52,097 nt of DNA from the NCBI GenBank assembly GCA_937995735.1, contig CALKIZ010000060.1, positions 1 through 52,097 on the forward strand, read 5' to 3'. The notes under the pieces are model-generated. The model saw nothing but the letters and a program-made list of their open reading frames with translations, had not been told where the DNA came from and did no database searches. The DNA comes from an uncultured Neomegalonema sp. GTDB lineage: Bacteria > Pseudomonadota > Alphaproteobacteria > Rhodobacterales > Rhodobacteraceae. Positions 26,887-36,005 of this stretch are shown here, in pieces. Each line of letters begins with the position of its first letter. The first letter of the stretch is position 1. A program made the translations under genes and the position numbers.

Positions 26887-27914
26887 TATCCTCCAGTTGT
26901 CGACATGAACCTCTTTTTCACTTCGCCTTTCACAGTCTGGCGCGAGTAATCAAAATCATGGCCTTTTGGCTTGCGTTTGATGGCTTCGCGGATTGCCGTA
27001 TGAAGCAATTCATCGCTTTCCGACGCGCGTAAAGGTTGGCGCAGGTCGGCATCATCATCTTGACCCAGACACATATACAGCATTCCGGTGCAGGTAAGGC
27101 GCACGCGGTTACAGCTTTCGCAGAAATTATGCGTGAGCGGCGTTATAAAGCCCACACGCTTGCCGGTTTCAGCAACGTTCATATAGCGCGCCGGCCCACC
27201 GGTTTTGTGGCCGCTTGGCTGTAATGTCCATTGCGTTTCAAGCTCTTTTTGCACTTCGGTCAGCGGCCAATATTGACCAAGGCGCTCTTGCTCTTCCATC
27301 TCGCCCATCGGCATCACTTCGATGAACGTCAGGTCAAGGTCTTCTCGGCCCGCCCAAGCAATCATCTCGTGGACTTCTTTGTCATTGAAGTCTTTGATCG
27401 CAACAGCATTGATTTTAACGGCCATCCCCTCGTTTTTCGCCGCCTCAATGCCTCTCAAAACCGCATCAAGTTTGCCCCAGCGCGTCACGCGGCCAAATTT
27501 TTCGGCATCCAAGGTGTCTAGCGAGACATTAATCCGCTTAACCCCTGCCGCCGCGAGCGCCGCCGCGTGTTTGGCGAGTTGTGAGCCGTTGGTGGTTAGC
27601 GTCAACTCATCCAGCGCACCGGAGTCCAGATGCCTTCCCATGCGTTCAAAAAACCACATGATATTCCGGCGGACGAGTGGCTCACCTCCAGTAATTCGAA
27701 GCTTTTTCACACCGAGATCGACGAAAGAGGAACACAAACGGTCAAGCTCTTCCAACGTGAGCAAATCTTTCTTAGGTAGGAAGGTCATGTGCTCAGACAT
27801 GCAATAGACGCAACGGAAGTCGCAGCGATCCGTAACCGATACGCGCAAATAGTCTATGGTACGCGCAAACGGATCAATCAGCGGTGCTTGGGTCGGTGCA
27901 GGTGCGTCCATCAT
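26886..27914 (-). CDS. moaA: GTP 3',8-cyclase MoaA (molybdenum cofactor synthesis)
   Basis: Radical SAM enzyme that starts molybdopterin synthesis from GTP. It has 342 residues; start ATG 27914 with GAGGGACG upstream (a GTG at 27950 is the alternative). The first 4Fe-4S site is Cys 31, 35, 38 (CDFRCVYC); the second is in [18 protein letters not shown]. The GGEPL motif ([11 protein letters not shown]) binds SAM, and the C-terminal Gly-Gly needed for activity is present. It supplies cofactor for enzymes such as the molybdenum hydroxylase at 41.0-43.7 kb. No other moa genes are adjacent. Confidence 0.95.
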   Translation of the reverse strand: MMDAPAPTQAPLIDPFARTIDYLRVSVTDRCDFRCVYCMSEHMTFLPKKDLLTLEELDRLCSSFVDLGVKKLRITGGEPLVRRNIMWFFERMGRHLDSGALDELTLTTNGSQLAKHAAALAAAGVKRINVSLDTLDAEKFGRVTRWGKLDAVLRGIEAAKNEGMAVKINAVAIKDFNDKEVHEMIAWAGREDLDLTFIEVMPMGEMEEQERLGQYWPLTEVQKELETQWTLQPSGHKTGGPARYMNVAETGKRVGFITPLTHNFCESCNRVRLTCTGMLYMCLGQDDDADLRQPLRASESDELLHTAIREAIKRKPKGHDFDYSRQTVKGEVKKRFMSTTGG

Positions 27915-28008
27915 TCGTCCCTCGTCATCTACACTTGAGAGACTAGGCACAAATCAGAGCCGAAGCAACTGACTGCAATGTGATTGACGCAACCTGCAGT
28001 AAATTACC

Positions 28009-28031
28009 CCCGCCACCTTTAAAGGGGCGGG
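28009..28031 (-). terminator. Strong hairpin downstream of leuD
   Basis: CCCGCC and GGCGGG pair around an inner CCTTTAAAGG palindrome with one bulged base. It lies 11 bases after the leuD stop on the minus strand, with only a weak T-rich follow-up (TAATTTAC). It probably terminates leuD. Confidence 0.55.
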
Positions 28032-28041
28032 TGTATGCCAA

Positions 28042-28656
28042 TCAGCCAGCCGCAAGCCAAGGCGTCGCGGCATTTCGCTTTGCTTCAAAATCGTCGATTG
28101 AAGATTCTTTTTCCATCGTCAGGCCAATATCGTCGAGGCCGTTAAGCAGGCAATGCTTCTTAAAGGCATCGACTTCAAAGGCGATTTCCCCGCCATCCGG
28201 CCCTTTGATCGTTTGCGATTCCAGATCAACAGAAAGCGTTGCGTTCGCGCCGCGTTCCGCATCTTCCATCAGCTTATCGACCTGCTCTTGCGGAAGAGCA
28301 ATGGGCAAAATGCCATTCTTGAAACAGTTATTATAGAAGATATCAGCGAAACTCGGCGCGACCACGCAGCGGATACCGAAATCGAGAATCGCCCAAGGCG
28401 CATGTTCGCGGGAAGACCCGCAGCCAAAATTATCCCCTGCAATTAGGATCTTCGCATCGCGGTAAGCAGGTTTATTGAGAACGAATTCAGGGTTTTCCGA
28501 CCCATCATCCTTATATCGCATTTCTGAGAACAGTGCGACGCCAAGGCCCGTCCGCTGGATCGTTTTCAGGTACTGTTTTGGAATGATCATGTCCGTGTCG
28601 ACATTGATCTGATGCATCGGCGCAGCAACGCCCTCGAGCTTATCAAATTTTTCCAT
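28042..28656 (-). CDS. leuD: 3-isopropylmalate dehydratase small subunit
   Basis: Leucine biosynthesis; pairs with LeuC to isomerise 2- to 3-isopropylmalate. The 204-residue length is typical. The swivel-domain motifs are [14 protein letters not shown] near residue 20 and [17 protein letters not shown] near residue 75. ATG 28656 has AAAGG 8 bases upstream. leuC is not adjacent, so the two subunits are encoded apart or leuC lies outside the window. Confidence 0.95.
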   Translation of the reverse strand: MEKFDKLEGVAAPMHQINVDTDMIIPKQYLKTIQRTGLGVALFSEMRYKDDGSENPEFVLNKPAYRDAKILIAGDNFGCGSSREHAPWAILDFGIRCVVAPSFADIFYNNCFKNGILPIALPQEQVDKLMEDAERGANATLSVDLESQTIKGPDGGEIAFEVDAFKKHCLLNGLDDIGLTMEKESSIDDFEAKRNAATPWLAAG

Positions 28657-28731
28657 GATCGCGGCCTTTCATGCTTTGGTTTCGTAAATCACGACCAGCG
28701 ATGTTGTGCAAGCATGAGGCTATGTCCTTCC

Positions 28732-29889
28732 CTACGCCATAGCGCGGCGCTCGATCAGCTTTGCATAGATCGACGCGCCGACGGGCAGAATGCTCTCATC
28801 CAGATAAAACGCATCATTATGAAGCGGGATTGTGCCTTCATGTCCGACTGTGCAATACGCACCGGGGACAACGCGCAGCATATCGGAGAAATCCTCTGAC
28901 CCCATTCTGACGGTTTCAGTCACAGTCGCATTTTCGCTGCCAACAATCTCGCCCGCCGCCTCCAGCATCACATCACTCAACGCGGGATCATTCACCAGCA
29001 CATCAAAGATTTCGCGATTATCGAATTCAATTTCGACTCCGTAAGCCGAAGCAATCCCTGCGCAGAGTTCACGGACCCTTTGTCGCACCACATCTGCGGT
29101 TTCGAGGTCAAAATACCGCATCGTGCCGCTGATCGTGCAATCAGAAGGGATCACGTTATAAGCGGACCCCGCATGGACTTGCGTCACCGACAGCACAATC
29201 GGCTCGGTCGGTTTGATATTTCGGCTCACGATGGTCTGTAATTGCGCCACGAGAGACACAGCAATCACAATCGGGTCTTTCGAAGCTTGTGGCATCGCGG
29301 CGTGAGAGCCGAAGGCCCGCACATGAATGTCAAAGAAATCCGCACCCGCCATCGCCTGCCCCGGTTTTACGCCGACATGCCCAGGTGCTCCGTTCGGGTT
29401 ATTATGCATCCCGTAAATCTCATCACAGGGAAAGCGGGTGAAGAGATCATCGGCCAGCATCGCCCGCGCACCGCCTAATCCCTCTTCAGCTGGCTGGAAG
29501 ATAAACACCGCCGTCCCGTCAAAGTCTCGCGTTTCCGCCAAATACCGCGCGGCCCCGAGCAACATCGTTGTGTGAGCGTCATGGCCGCAGGCGTGCATAA
29601 CTCCCGGCGTTTTCGAGGCAAATGGCAGATTGGAACGTTCATCAATCGGCAGGGCATCCATATCAGCCCGCAAGCCGATTGTTTTTCCCCCGCCTTTGCC
29701 GCGCAATAACCCGACCACTCCGGTTTTTCCAATCCCGGTATGAACTTCGATTCCCCACTCCGTGAGCAACCGCGCAACAATGCCAGAGGTCCGCACCTCC
29801 TCCATGCCAAGTTCAGGATGTTCGTGAAAGTCGCGCCGGATTGCAGTCAACTCATCCGCAAAATCAGCAATACGATCAATGATAGGCAT
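28732..29889 (-). CDS. M20 family amidohydrolase (hippurate/IAA-amino acid hydrolase type)
   Basis: A 385-residue cytoplasmic metal-dependent amidohydrolase that frees amino acids from N-acyl conjugates. ATG 29889 has GGGGGA 5 bases upstream. Seen: FHEHPELGMEE, GLRADMDALPIDER, MHACGHDAHTTMLLGAARYL (metal Cys/His), PAEEGLGGARAM (catalytic Glu pair), and a late MGSEDFSDM with the last His in LHNDAFY. Many relatives are annotated hippurate hydrolase or HipO; the true substrate is not deducible. A small gene follows 32 bases upstream on the same strand. Confidence 0.9.
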   Translation of the reverse strand: MPIIDRIADFADELTAIRRDFHEHPELGMEEVRTSGIVARLLTEWGIEVHTGIGKTGVVGLLRGKGGGKTIGLRADMDALPIDERSNLPFASKTPGVMHACGHDAHTTMLLGAARYLAETRDFDGTAVFIFQPAEEGLGGARAMLADDLFTRFPCDEIYGMHNNPNGAPGHVGVKPGQAMAGADFFDIHVRAFGSHAAMPQASKDPIVIAVSLVAQLQTIVSRNIKPTEPIVLSVTQVHAGSAYNVIPSDCTISGTMRYFDLETADVVRQRVRELCAGIASAYGVEIEFDNREIFDVLVNDPALSDVMLEAAGEIVGSENATVTETVRMGSEDFSDMLRVVPGAYCTVGHEGTIPLHNDAFYLDESILPVGASIYAKLIERRAMA

Positions 29890-29921
29890 CAAAATCCCCC
29901 GGACAATTCATTCAGCCAAGT

Positions 29922-30131
29922 TTAATCGTCATCCAACATATCCAGTACAGTGTTGCGGTCAGCCGATTTCATCCTGTTAAACGCGATTTGCGCTTGTTTC
30001 AGGTCTTGTGAAAACCCCCGTTCTGCAGCGTTGGTCAGTGCTTTTGTTGTTGGGTGATCTGCGCCAAGAATGAAGGAGACAGGTTTGACCAGTCGGCCCA
30101 TGGTTTCCTGATCAAGTGCTGTTTCGTCCAT
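29922..30131 (-). CDS. Small hypothetical protein
   Basis: A 69-residue cytoplasmic protein with predicted helices (TTKALTNAAERGFSQDLKQA) and an acidic end (LDMLDDD). No signal peptide, no Cys. ATG 30131 is the natural start. It precedes the M20 hydrolase gene by 32 bases on the same strand, so it may be its operon partner. I do not recognise the family. Confidence 0.55.
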   Translation of the reverse strand: MDETALDQETMGRLVKPVSFILGADHPTTKALTNAAERGFSQDLKQAQIAFNRMKSADRNTVLDMLDDD

Positions 30132-30445
30132 TACGTTAATCCATCCCCGATCAATTCCATTTCATACTGAACGTGAAGGGTGGCGGCAGCAATGGTCAAT
30201 TCCTTACCGAAACAAAGTAAAATTAAACCCAAACACTGTTCGCATTGAACAATCCCATTCTGCGCCCGTGTAAAACCTGAAGTTTAGTCCATCACAGAGC
30301 GTAAATTTAACAGTTACAAACGGGCATCTGCTCAACACGCCTTGAAAGCAGGAATACAAAAAGCCATTTTAATCATAAGCCAGTATGGGCGTCGGGACGT
30401 GCTTGATATAAGAAGGCGGTCCGGCACAGCTTTTGAGGACTCTTA
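30132..30445. other. Divergent spacer upstream of lon
   Basis: About 310 bases between divergent genes. It holds the lon promoter region, including the possible heat-shock promoter listed separately. No reading frame or RNA gene is apparent. Confidence 0.6.
30341..30369 (+). promoter_or_regulatory. Possible sigma-32 (heat-shock) promoter of lon
   Basis: CTTGAAA (30341-30347), 16 bases, then CCATTT (30364-30369), about 80 bases before the lon ATG. The halves resemble the RpoH pattern CTTGAA / CCCATnT, although the spacing is slightly long. lon is a classic heat-shock gene. Confidence 0.45.
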
Positions 30446-32875
30446 ATGTCAGACGTGAATAATCCCGAGGCGGCAGTTTATCCAGTTTTGCCCCTCCGCG
30501 ACATCGTAGTTTTTCCTGATCTTATTGCCCCTTTGTTCGTGGGACGTGAGAAATCTGTACGCGCGCTCGAAGACGTGATGAACAATGATCGCCAGATCCT
30601 TCTTGTGACGCAAAAAGATGCGGGAGAAGACGACCCCGGCCCGAAAGATATTTTTCAAGTCGGCGTAGTTGCATCGGTTCTACAACTGTTAAAGTTGCCG
30701 GACGGCACAGTTAAAGTGCTGGTCGAGGGAAAACAACGCGCCCAGATCACCTCGTTTGTTGAAAACGACTCGTTTTTCGAGGCGACGGCTGCGCCGATTG
30801 TTGAAACTCAAGGCGATGAGGATACGGCTCAGGCTCTGATCCGCACAGTCACCAAAGAGTTCGAGAAATATATCAAACTCAACAAAAACATCCCTCAGGA
30901 AGCACTCGCTGCCATCAATCAAATCGACGAACCCGGAAAGCTGGCGGATACTGTCGCGCATCACCTCGCAGTGAAAATCTCAGAAAAGCAGGAATTGCTC
31001 GAAGAGTTTGAGGTCACCAAACGTCTCGAAAAAATGTTTGGCCTCATGCAAGGCGAAATTTCCGTTCTGGCTGTCGAGAAAAAGATTAAATCCCGCGTCA
31101 AACGCCAGATGGAAAAAACCCAGCGCGAATATTACCTCAACGAGCAAATGAAGGCGATCCAGCGCGAGCTTGGTGAGGGTGAGGACGGCAAAGACGAGAT
31201 GGGCGAATTAGAATCGCGCATCAACGAAACCAAACTTTCGAAAGAAGCCAAAGAAAAGGCCGAAGCAGAGCTTAAAAAGCTGCGCAACATGTCTCCAATG
31301 TCTGCGGAGTCAACTGTCGTGCGTAACTATCTGGATTGGATGCTATCAATCCCTTGGGGTAAAAAATCACGCCTCAAAAAAGATTTGAACGCTGCGCAAG
31401 ACATCCTTGATGCCGATCACTACGGTCTTGAAAAGGTCAAAGAGCGCATCGTCGAGTATCTTGCGGTGCAACAGCGCCAGCAGAAAATGAAGGGGCCGAT
31501 CCTTTGTCTTGTCGGTCCTCCGGGCGTAGGTAAAACCTCGCTGGGCAAATCTGTCGCCAAAGCCACTGGCCGCGAGTTCATCCGAATCTCGCTTGGCGGC
31601 GTGCGCGATGAAGCCGAAATTCGCGGCCATCGCCGCACATATATCGGGTCGATGCCAGGCAAGATCATCCAGTCTATGAAAAAGGCGAAAACGACAAACC
31701 CTATTATCCTGCTCGATGAGATCGACAAGATGGGTCAGGATTTCCGGGGTGACCCCGCGTCCGCGATGCTTGAGGTCTTGGACCCTGAGCAGAACTCAGC
31801 TTTTGCTGATCACTATCTCGAAGTCGATTACGATCTATCGAACGTGATGTTCTTAACAACAGCAAACTCCATGAACATGCCGCGCCCGTTGCTGGATCGC
31901 ATGGAGGTCATCACACTGTCTGGCTATACCGAAGAAGAAAAAGTCCAGATCGCTAAACGTCACTTGGTTGATAAGCAACGAGAAGGCCACGGCCTCAAGG
32001 ACGGAGAATTCTCAATCAGCGATACTGCCTTGTTAGAGCTGACTCGCACATACACACGCGAAGCGGGTGTCCGAAACCTAGAGCGCGAAATCGCCAAGCT
32101 CGCACGCAAATCAGTGACAAAGATCATTAAAGACAAAGCAAAATCAGTAAAAATCACGCCCAAAATGCTCGACGACCTTCTAGGGCCGAAAAAGTTTCGC
32201 TTCGGTTTGGCGGAAGAGAAAAACGAGATTGGCGTTGTTACCGGTCTCGCATGGACCGAGGTTGGTGGCGACCTGCTTTCCATCGAGGCGCTTAAACTGC
32301 CTGGTAAAGGACGCATGAAGACGACAGGCAAATTAGGCGATGTTATGAAAGAATCAATCGACGCTGCTTCGTCGTTTGTGCGCTCAAAAGCTCCTGATTT
32401 CGGTGTGAAACCACCACAATTTGAAAAACTTGATATTCATGTTCATGTACCGGATGGCGCGACTCCGAAGGACGGTCCATCGGCTGGTATCGGCATGGTA
32501 ACCAGCATCGTTTCAGTGCTCACTGACATCCCTGTTCACAAAGATATCGCTATGACTGGCGAAGTCTCATTACGGGGCAAAGTCCTACCGATTGGCGGAT
32601 TGAAAGAAAAGCTGCTTGCCGCCCTTCGTGGAGGGATCAAAACAGTTTTAATCCCCCAAGAAAATGAAAAAGATCTCAGAGAGATGCCTGATAGTATTAA
32701 GAAAGGGTTGGAAATTATTCCTGTGTCAGAAGTGGAGGAAGTTTTAGCGCGCGCTCTGATACGCAAGCCTGAAGCAATTAAATGGACAGATGCGGATCAG
32801 GAAGCCGCTGAAGCCCAGTTTGCAATACCACCTACTGCGCACCCCGGAACAGGTGTCACCGGGTACAACGCCTAG
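30446..32875 (+). CDS. lon: ATP-dependent protease Lon
   Basis: Cytoplasmic AAA+ serine protease that destroys misfolded and short-lived regulatory proteins. It has 809 residues, the usual bacterial length. Order: N-terminal LON substrate domain (YPVLPLRDIVVFPDL onward), a long coiled-coil, AAA+ module with Walker A GPPGVGKTSLGKS near residue 357 and Walker B in NPIILLDEIDKM, then the protease domain. The catalytic Ser is residue 679 (KDGPSAGIG) and Lys residue 722 (GGLKEKLLA), the same numbering as E. coli Lon. GAGGA lies before the ATG. A good intrinsic terminator follows. Confidence 0.97.
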   Translation: MSDVNNPEAAVYPVLPLRDIVVFPDLIAPLFVGREKSVRALEDVMNNDRQILLVTQKDAGEDDPGPKDIFQVGVVASVLQLLKLPDGTVKVLVEGKQRAQITSFVENDSFFEATAAPIVETQGDEDTAQALIRTVTKEFEKYIKLNKNIPQEALAAINQIDEPGKLADTVAHHLAVKISEKQELLEEFEVTKRLEKMFGLMQGEISVLAVEKKIKSRVKRQMEKTQREYYLNEQMKAIQRELGEGEDGKDEMGELESRINETKLSKEAKEKAEAELKKLRNMSPMSAESTVVRNYLDWMLSIPWGKKSRLKKDLNAAQDILDADHYGLEKVKERIVEYLAVQQRQQKMKGPILCLVGPPGVGKTSLGKSVAKATGREFIRISLGGVRDEAEIRGHRRTYIGSMPGKIIQSMKKAKTTNPIILLDEIDKMGQDFRGDPASAMLEVLDPEQNSAFADHYLEVDYDLSNVMFLTTANSMNMPRPLLDRMEVITLSGYTEEEKVQIAKRHLVDKQREGHGLKDGEFSISDTALLELTRTYTREAGVRNLEREIAKLARKSVTKIIKDKAKSVKITPKMLDDLLGPKKFRFGLAEEKNEIGVVTGLAWTEVGGDLLSIEALKLPGKGRMKTTGKLGDVMKESIDAASSFVRSKAPDFGVKPPQFEKLDIHVHVPDGATPKDGPSAGIGMVTSIVSVLTDIPVHKDIAMTGEVSLRGKVLPIGGLKEKLLAALRGGIKTVLIPQENEKDLREMPDSIKKGLEIIPVSEVEEVLARALIRKPEAIKWTDADQEAAEAQFAIPPTAHPGTGVTGYNA

Positions 32876-32913
32876 ATGTATCACACCTTCAACCAGCAAG
32901 CGCAGAAAAGACT

Positions 32914-32952
32914 CATACGAGGGAAAGTGTACCCTTGTATGTTTTTTTCTTT
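32914..32952 (+). terminator. Intrinsic terminator of lon
   Basis: Ten-pair stem CATACGAGGG / CCCTTGTATG (one G-T pair) with an 8-base loop, followed at once by TTTTTTTCTTTT. It lies 38 bases after the lon stop. Confidence 0.88.
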
Positions 32953-32979
32953 TGACACTTCGTGAGGGTTTCCTAAGTT
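32952..32979 (+). promoter_or_regulatory. Probable promoter of the HU gene
   Basis: TTGACA (32952-32957), 16-base gap, TAAGTT (32974-32979), about 35 bases before the HU GTG. The -35 is perfect, the -10 weak. It begins inside the T-run of the lon terminator. Confidence 0.5.
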
Positions 32980-33013
32980 CCAGCGCACACAAATGACTTA
33001 CGAGGGAATGTCA

Positions 33014-33286
33014 GTGAACAAGAAAGAACTCGCCGCAGCAGTGGCCGGCAAAACCGATATGACGAATGCAGCTGCGGCAGACGCCGTTGAAGCGGTTTTC
33101 GATGTCATTACGGAATCGTTGAAGAAAAAGGACGACGTGAAGCTGCTTGGCTTCGGGACGTTCACGGTAACCCGACGGGCCGCCAGTGAGGGCCGCAATC
33201 CGCAAACGGGTGAAAAAATTAAAATCAAAGCCTCAAATCAGGCCAAATTCAAGGTTGGCAAAGGTCTGAAAGAAGCAATCAACTAA
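33014..33286 (+). CDS. hupB: DNA-binding protein HU
   Basis: Nucleoid protein that bends DNA. Starting at GTG 33014 with GAGGG 7 bases upstream gives MNKKELAAAVA and 90 residues, the standard HU length; two ATGs further upstream would add 2 or 7 residues. The core KLLGFGTFTVTRRAASEGRN and PQTGEKIKI (with the Arg-Asn-Pro intercalating tip) are typical, and the end is KVGKGLKEAIN. lon followed by hup is a common gene order in alphaproteobacteria. Confidence 0.95.
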   Translation: MNKKELAAAVAGKTDMTNAAAADAVEAVFDVITESLKKKDDVKLLGFGTFTVTRRAASEGRNPQTGEKIKIKASNQAKFKVGKGLKEAIN

Positions 33287-33336
33287 GCCAATATGTGGGT
33301 GCTCTGACCAAACAGACCCCATAAAACCAGTACAAA

Positions 33337-33403
33337 CAATGCGCGGAAAATCAATAAACATTGTCAGGTTAGCACCTTAACCTAGCTGACGATCCGCGCA
33401 TTG
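33337..33403. repeat. Long-range inverted repeat after the HU gene
   Basis: Perfect 11-bp arms CAATGCGCGGA (33337-33347) and TCCGCGCATTG (33393-33403) enclose 45 bases that can fold further (GTCAG near the left, CTGAC near the right). It lies about 50 bases after the HU stop and before the tRNA promoter. It could be the HU mRNA 3' structure, or part of a small structured RNA. No T-run. Confidence 0.6.
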
Positions 33404-33487
33404 CATTATACTTTATTTGCCCGCATTAAAAAAACATCATTTTATCGACTCCATAAAAAATGCAGGCAAAAATCTTGAGTGTTTTTG

Positions 33488-33516
33488 TTGATCATCGGTC
33501 AATAAAAGAGTTATAG
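33488..33516 (+). promoter_or_regulatory. Likely tRNA-Val promoter
   Basis: TTGATC (33488-33493), 17-base gap, TTATAG (33511-33516), about 45 bases before the tRNA 5' end. Moderate match to the sigma-70 consensus. Confidence 0.5.
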
Positions 33517-33560
33517 ACTTATTTCAGTCGGAGGGTACACGCGCCTGACGCTGAATTTGG

Positions 33561-33636
33561 GGGCGGTTAGCTCAGTTGGTAGAGCATCTCGTTTACACCG
33601 AGAGGGTCGGGAGTTCGAGCCTCTCACCGCCCACCA
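33561..33636 (+). tRNA. tRNA-Val (anticodon TAC)
   Basis: A 76-base cloverleaf with encoded CCA. Acceptor GGGCGGT pairs ACCGCCC; the D arm is in GCTCAGTTGGTAGAGC, anticodon stem CTCGT with loop TTTACAC giving TAC, and the T arm is GGGAGTTCGAGCCTCTC-like with the conserved GTTCGA. A strong terminator follows directly. Confidence 0.97.
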
Positions 33637-33637
33637 G

Positions 33638-33670
33638 AAAAAAGCCCCACGCATTGCGTGGGGCTTTTTT
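33638..33670 (+). terminator. Intrinsic terminator of tRNA-Val
   Basis: GCCCCACGC / GCGTGGGGC stem with ATT loop, flanked by A-run and six T residues, starting 2 bases after the tRNA CCA. The symmetric A/T runs could make it work on both strands, also ending the leftward lipoprotein gene. Confidence 0.93.
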
Positions 33671-33710
33671 GTATTTTATGTAGCTTTTGAGTATACCGTA
33701 TCACGCGATT

Positions 33711-34052
33711 TCATGCGCAACCATACCCTTTAATCAGGAATTCGCCATTCGCTTGTTGTTCAAACTCGACCTGACCAGCAGGGCTTAAACCTTCTGGGCA
33801 CACTTTCTGAGCTTCTTCAAAGCAGGCTTGTTGCTCAGGTGAACCACTCAACACAGGCGTGGGACAAAAATGTCCCGTAGAGAACGGATTCAGCGGTGAT
33901 GGAACGGACCCACTGCCATAGCTATTAACCTGAACATTTCCAACGCCGGTGCTGTTATATACAGGATCGCCATTTACAAACGTGGCAGCATCATCACTCC
34001 CTCCACAACTTGCAAGGAGCATTAGGCAAGAAAAGATTGTGATCGGCTTCAT
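33711..34052 (-). CDS. Small lipoprotein of unknown function
   Basis: A 113-residue protein. The signal peptide MKPITIFSCLMLLASC has a clear lipobox LASC (Cys 16). The mature part is short, Gly/Ser/Pro-rich in the first half, with four further Cys near HFCPTP, QQACFEE, KVCPEG and YGCA that could form two disulfides. It ends Tyr-Gly-Cys-Ala. I know no family match. The leftward transcript likely ends at the shared terminator near 33640-33670. Confidence 0.65.
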   Translation of the reverse strand: MKPITIFSCLMLLASCGGSDDAATFVNGDPVYNSTGVGNVQVNSYGSGSVPSPLNPFSTGHFCPTPVLSGSPEQQACFEEAQKVCPEGLSPAGQVEFEQQANGEFLIKGYGCA

Positions 34053-34239
34053 GGGAATTCTCCGTGAAGTGAATGTATGTCATTCAATTAGACGTCGTAC
34101 AGTTTCTCAGGATTAAAGTGAAAGACGATGAACAGCGGGTAAACAAACACTCATATGGATGGGTCTACAAGCCAATTTCGTGCTTATTCTTTTCCTCTTT
34201 CGCATCAAACATGACGCAGGGAGACTGTGCCCAGAGATC

Positions 34240-34386
34240 ATATAAGCTTTTCTTGCAGTGCAGCACGATTAATGTTGCGATGCAGCATAAAATCGTTAAT
34301 TTGGTTTTTAGCGGCGTTGATCTCATCCTCCCAGATGCAACGCCTAAACTGATACCCTCGTCTGCATGTCAGGCGAGGGTTTTTTC
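34240..34386 (+). ncRNA. Candidate small RNA ending in an intrinsic terminator
   Basis: No convincing gene lies in 34053-34467, yet a first-class rightward terminator sits in its middle (34354-34385), and the nearest rightward gene upstream is the already terminated tRNA. The ~120 bases before the stem hold a CTCATCCTCCCAG stretch, a C-rich motif of the kind seen in regulatory RNAs that bind ribosome sites. The 5' end is a guess; I see no clear promoter. Confidence 0.4.
34354..34385 (+). terminator. Intrinsic terminator in intergenic DNA
   Basis: Eleven-pair stem ACCCTCGTCTG / CAGGCGAGGGT (one T-G pair) with CATGT loop, followed by six T. It terminates rightward transcription, although no rightward gene precedes it. 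Confidence 0.85.
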
Positions 34387-34467
34387 TTATGGGTCAACGA
34401 AATACTTCAGCGACGCGATCTTTAGCGGAAAGCATAATCTAAGATTCAATATGACCCCGACACAGTT

Positions 34468-34782
34468 TTAACCGTCGCCATTCACAACATGGTTCGCACT
34501 GTGAACGACAGCCGCACCTGCACGTAAAGCTGCGGCGACATATGTTGCCTCAGCCAATTCCGCATCCGTTGCTCCGGCATTACGAGCCGCTTCTGTATGG
34601 ATAATCAAACAGTATTCACATTGTGTCGTCAGAGCGACCGCAACAGCGATCAGTTCCTTGGTCTTCTTATCAAGCGCTCCATCACCCATGACGACAGCAT
34701 CGAAAGCACCAAATGCTTTCATCATTTCCGGGTTAACTTTCGATAGCGGGCCGAGCTTTGCGAGTTCATCACTAGCGGACAT
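34468..34782 (-). CDS. Carboxymuconolactone decarboxylase / AhpD-like protein
   Basis: A 104-residue protein starting at ATG 34782 with GAGGAG upstream. The AhpD core is LDKKTKELIAVAVALTTQCEYCLIIHTEAARNAG, with the CxxC pair and the His seven residues on that give peroxidase-supporting thiol chemistry. It then has DAELAEATYVAAALRAGAAVVHS. Likely a hexameric thiol-active enzyme or antioxidant helper; no peroxiredoxin gene is adjacent. Longer upstream frames overlap lpxD and lack a ribosome site. Confidence 0.88.
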   Translation of the reverse strand: MSASDELAKLGPLSKVNPEMMKAFGAFDAVVMGDGALDKKTKELIAVAVALTTQCEYCLIIHTEAARNAGATDAELAEATYVAAALRAGAAVVHSANHVVNGDG

Positions 34783-34879
34783 AGGGGTATTCTCCTCTTT
34801 GGTAGGGGTTATGAACGAAAGGTACTTGTAGCTTGAAATCAGCTTTTCTAAAGACGGCATTCCAAAGAAACACGAAGCA

Positions 34880-35965
34880 TTACTCCTTAGAGGCATCAAG
34901 CCGCTTTTTCAGAGCATCAACTGTGTCGAACAGTCTTGGCAACCGCCTCATCGCCATGATACTGCGTAGTGCTTCATCCCGTTTTACGGCGGGAACCCCC
35001 ATCATAATATTGCGAGACGGAATATTGGTTGCCACGGCGGAGGCGGCTCCGACCAAAACATCCGACCCGATGGTTATGTGATCGGCTACTCCGACTTTTC
35101 CACCAAGCACAACCCGGTCCCCGATAACGGCACTACCTGCAATCCCAACTTGAGCGCAAAGCATACAGGTTTCACCAATTTGCACGTTGTGACCAATCTG
35201 GACTTGATTATCGAGCTTGGTTCCATTGCCGACCCGCGTATCTGTCAGCGTTCCCCGATCAATTGTCGTGCAAGCGCCGATCTCAACATCATCGCCCAGT
35301 GCCACTGCGCCCAACGAGTGAATACGAACCAACGATGTATTTTGAATATCCGAGGTCGAGCCACCACTTGCTTTTGCCGCTTCGACCGCACCCATTTGAG
35401 GCGTGACAAACGAGAAACCGTCCGCACCAATCACAGCGTTTGGGTGAATAATCACACGCGCACCAAGGGCTACACGCTCGCCAATACGCACACCGGGATG
35501 AATTAACGCATCATCGCCAATACGCGCGTTTGCTCCGACAGAAACATGCGGCAGGATACGGGATCCGGCTCCCACTGAAGCCCGCGCACCGATATAAGCG
35601 AACGGACCAACCGCCACACCCTCACCAAGCTGTGCTGTCGGATCAACGAAAGCACTGGGATGGATGCCTGCCCTAAGATCAATTTCATGCGCGAAAGCAA
35701 ATGTCACTCCAGACAAGGCATAGCGGGGGCGTCCGACGAAAATCGCGGCCTTTAACCCTAAAGCCTGCCAATCAGTTCCTTCAGCCAGAACAGCGGCTTT
35801 AGCGTCTTTCAGCTTGGCAACAAATTCCGGCGATGTCGCGACTGCAACCGCACCGGATTGATGTGCATCGTCAGGATGAACTGGATGGGAAATAACGAGG
35901 GAGCCATCACCTTCGAAGGTGGCGTCAAGCGCTCTCGCTAGAGTCTCAATGGTGAGATTTGGCAT
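34880..35965 (-). CDS. lpxD: UDP-3-O-(3-hydroxyacyl)glucosamine N-acyltransferase
   Basis: Third step of lipid A synthesis. I start at ATG 35965 (361 residues); ATG 35986 is an alternative. The N-terminal uridine-binding part is residues ~1-100, followed by a left-handed beta helix of many hexapeptides ([30 protein letters not shown]). The catalytic His is in [11 protein letters not shown], with GADGFSF and [12 protein letters not shown] before it. A short C-terminal helix follows. It stands apart from the usual bamA-lpxD-fabZ-lpxA cluster, so it may be a second lpxD copy or the cluster is broken up in this genome. Confidence 0.93.
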   Translation of the reverse strand: MPNLTIETLARALDATFEGDGSLVISHPVHPDDAHQSGAVAVATSPEFVAKLKDAKAAVLAEGTDWQALGLKAAIFVGRPRYALSGVTFAFAHEIDLRAGIHPSAFVDPTAQLGEGVAVGPFAYIGARASVGAGSRILPHVSVGANARIGDDALIHPGVRIGERVALGARVIIHPNAVIGADGFSFVTPQMGAVEAAKASGGSTSDIQNTSLVRIHSLGAVALGDDVEIGACTTIDRGTLTDTRVGNGTKLDNQVQIGHNVQIGETCMLCAQVGIAGSAVIGDRVVLGGKVGVADHITIGSDVLVGAASAVATNIPSRNIMMGVPAVKRDEALRSIMAMRRLPRLFDTVDALKKRLDASKE

Positions 35966-36005
35966 AGTTCTGTCCAACAATTGCATCACAGCTTATGCAG
36001 GACAA

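Noticed and set aside
33561-33636. tRNA-Val as an integration site of an island
   Set aside because: The terminator follows at once, no repeat of the tRNA 3' end is seen nearby, and no integrase stands beside it.
34073-34471. 132-codon rightward frame
   Set aside because: No ribosome site, and it runs straight through the strong terminator at 34354-34385, which no real gene would.
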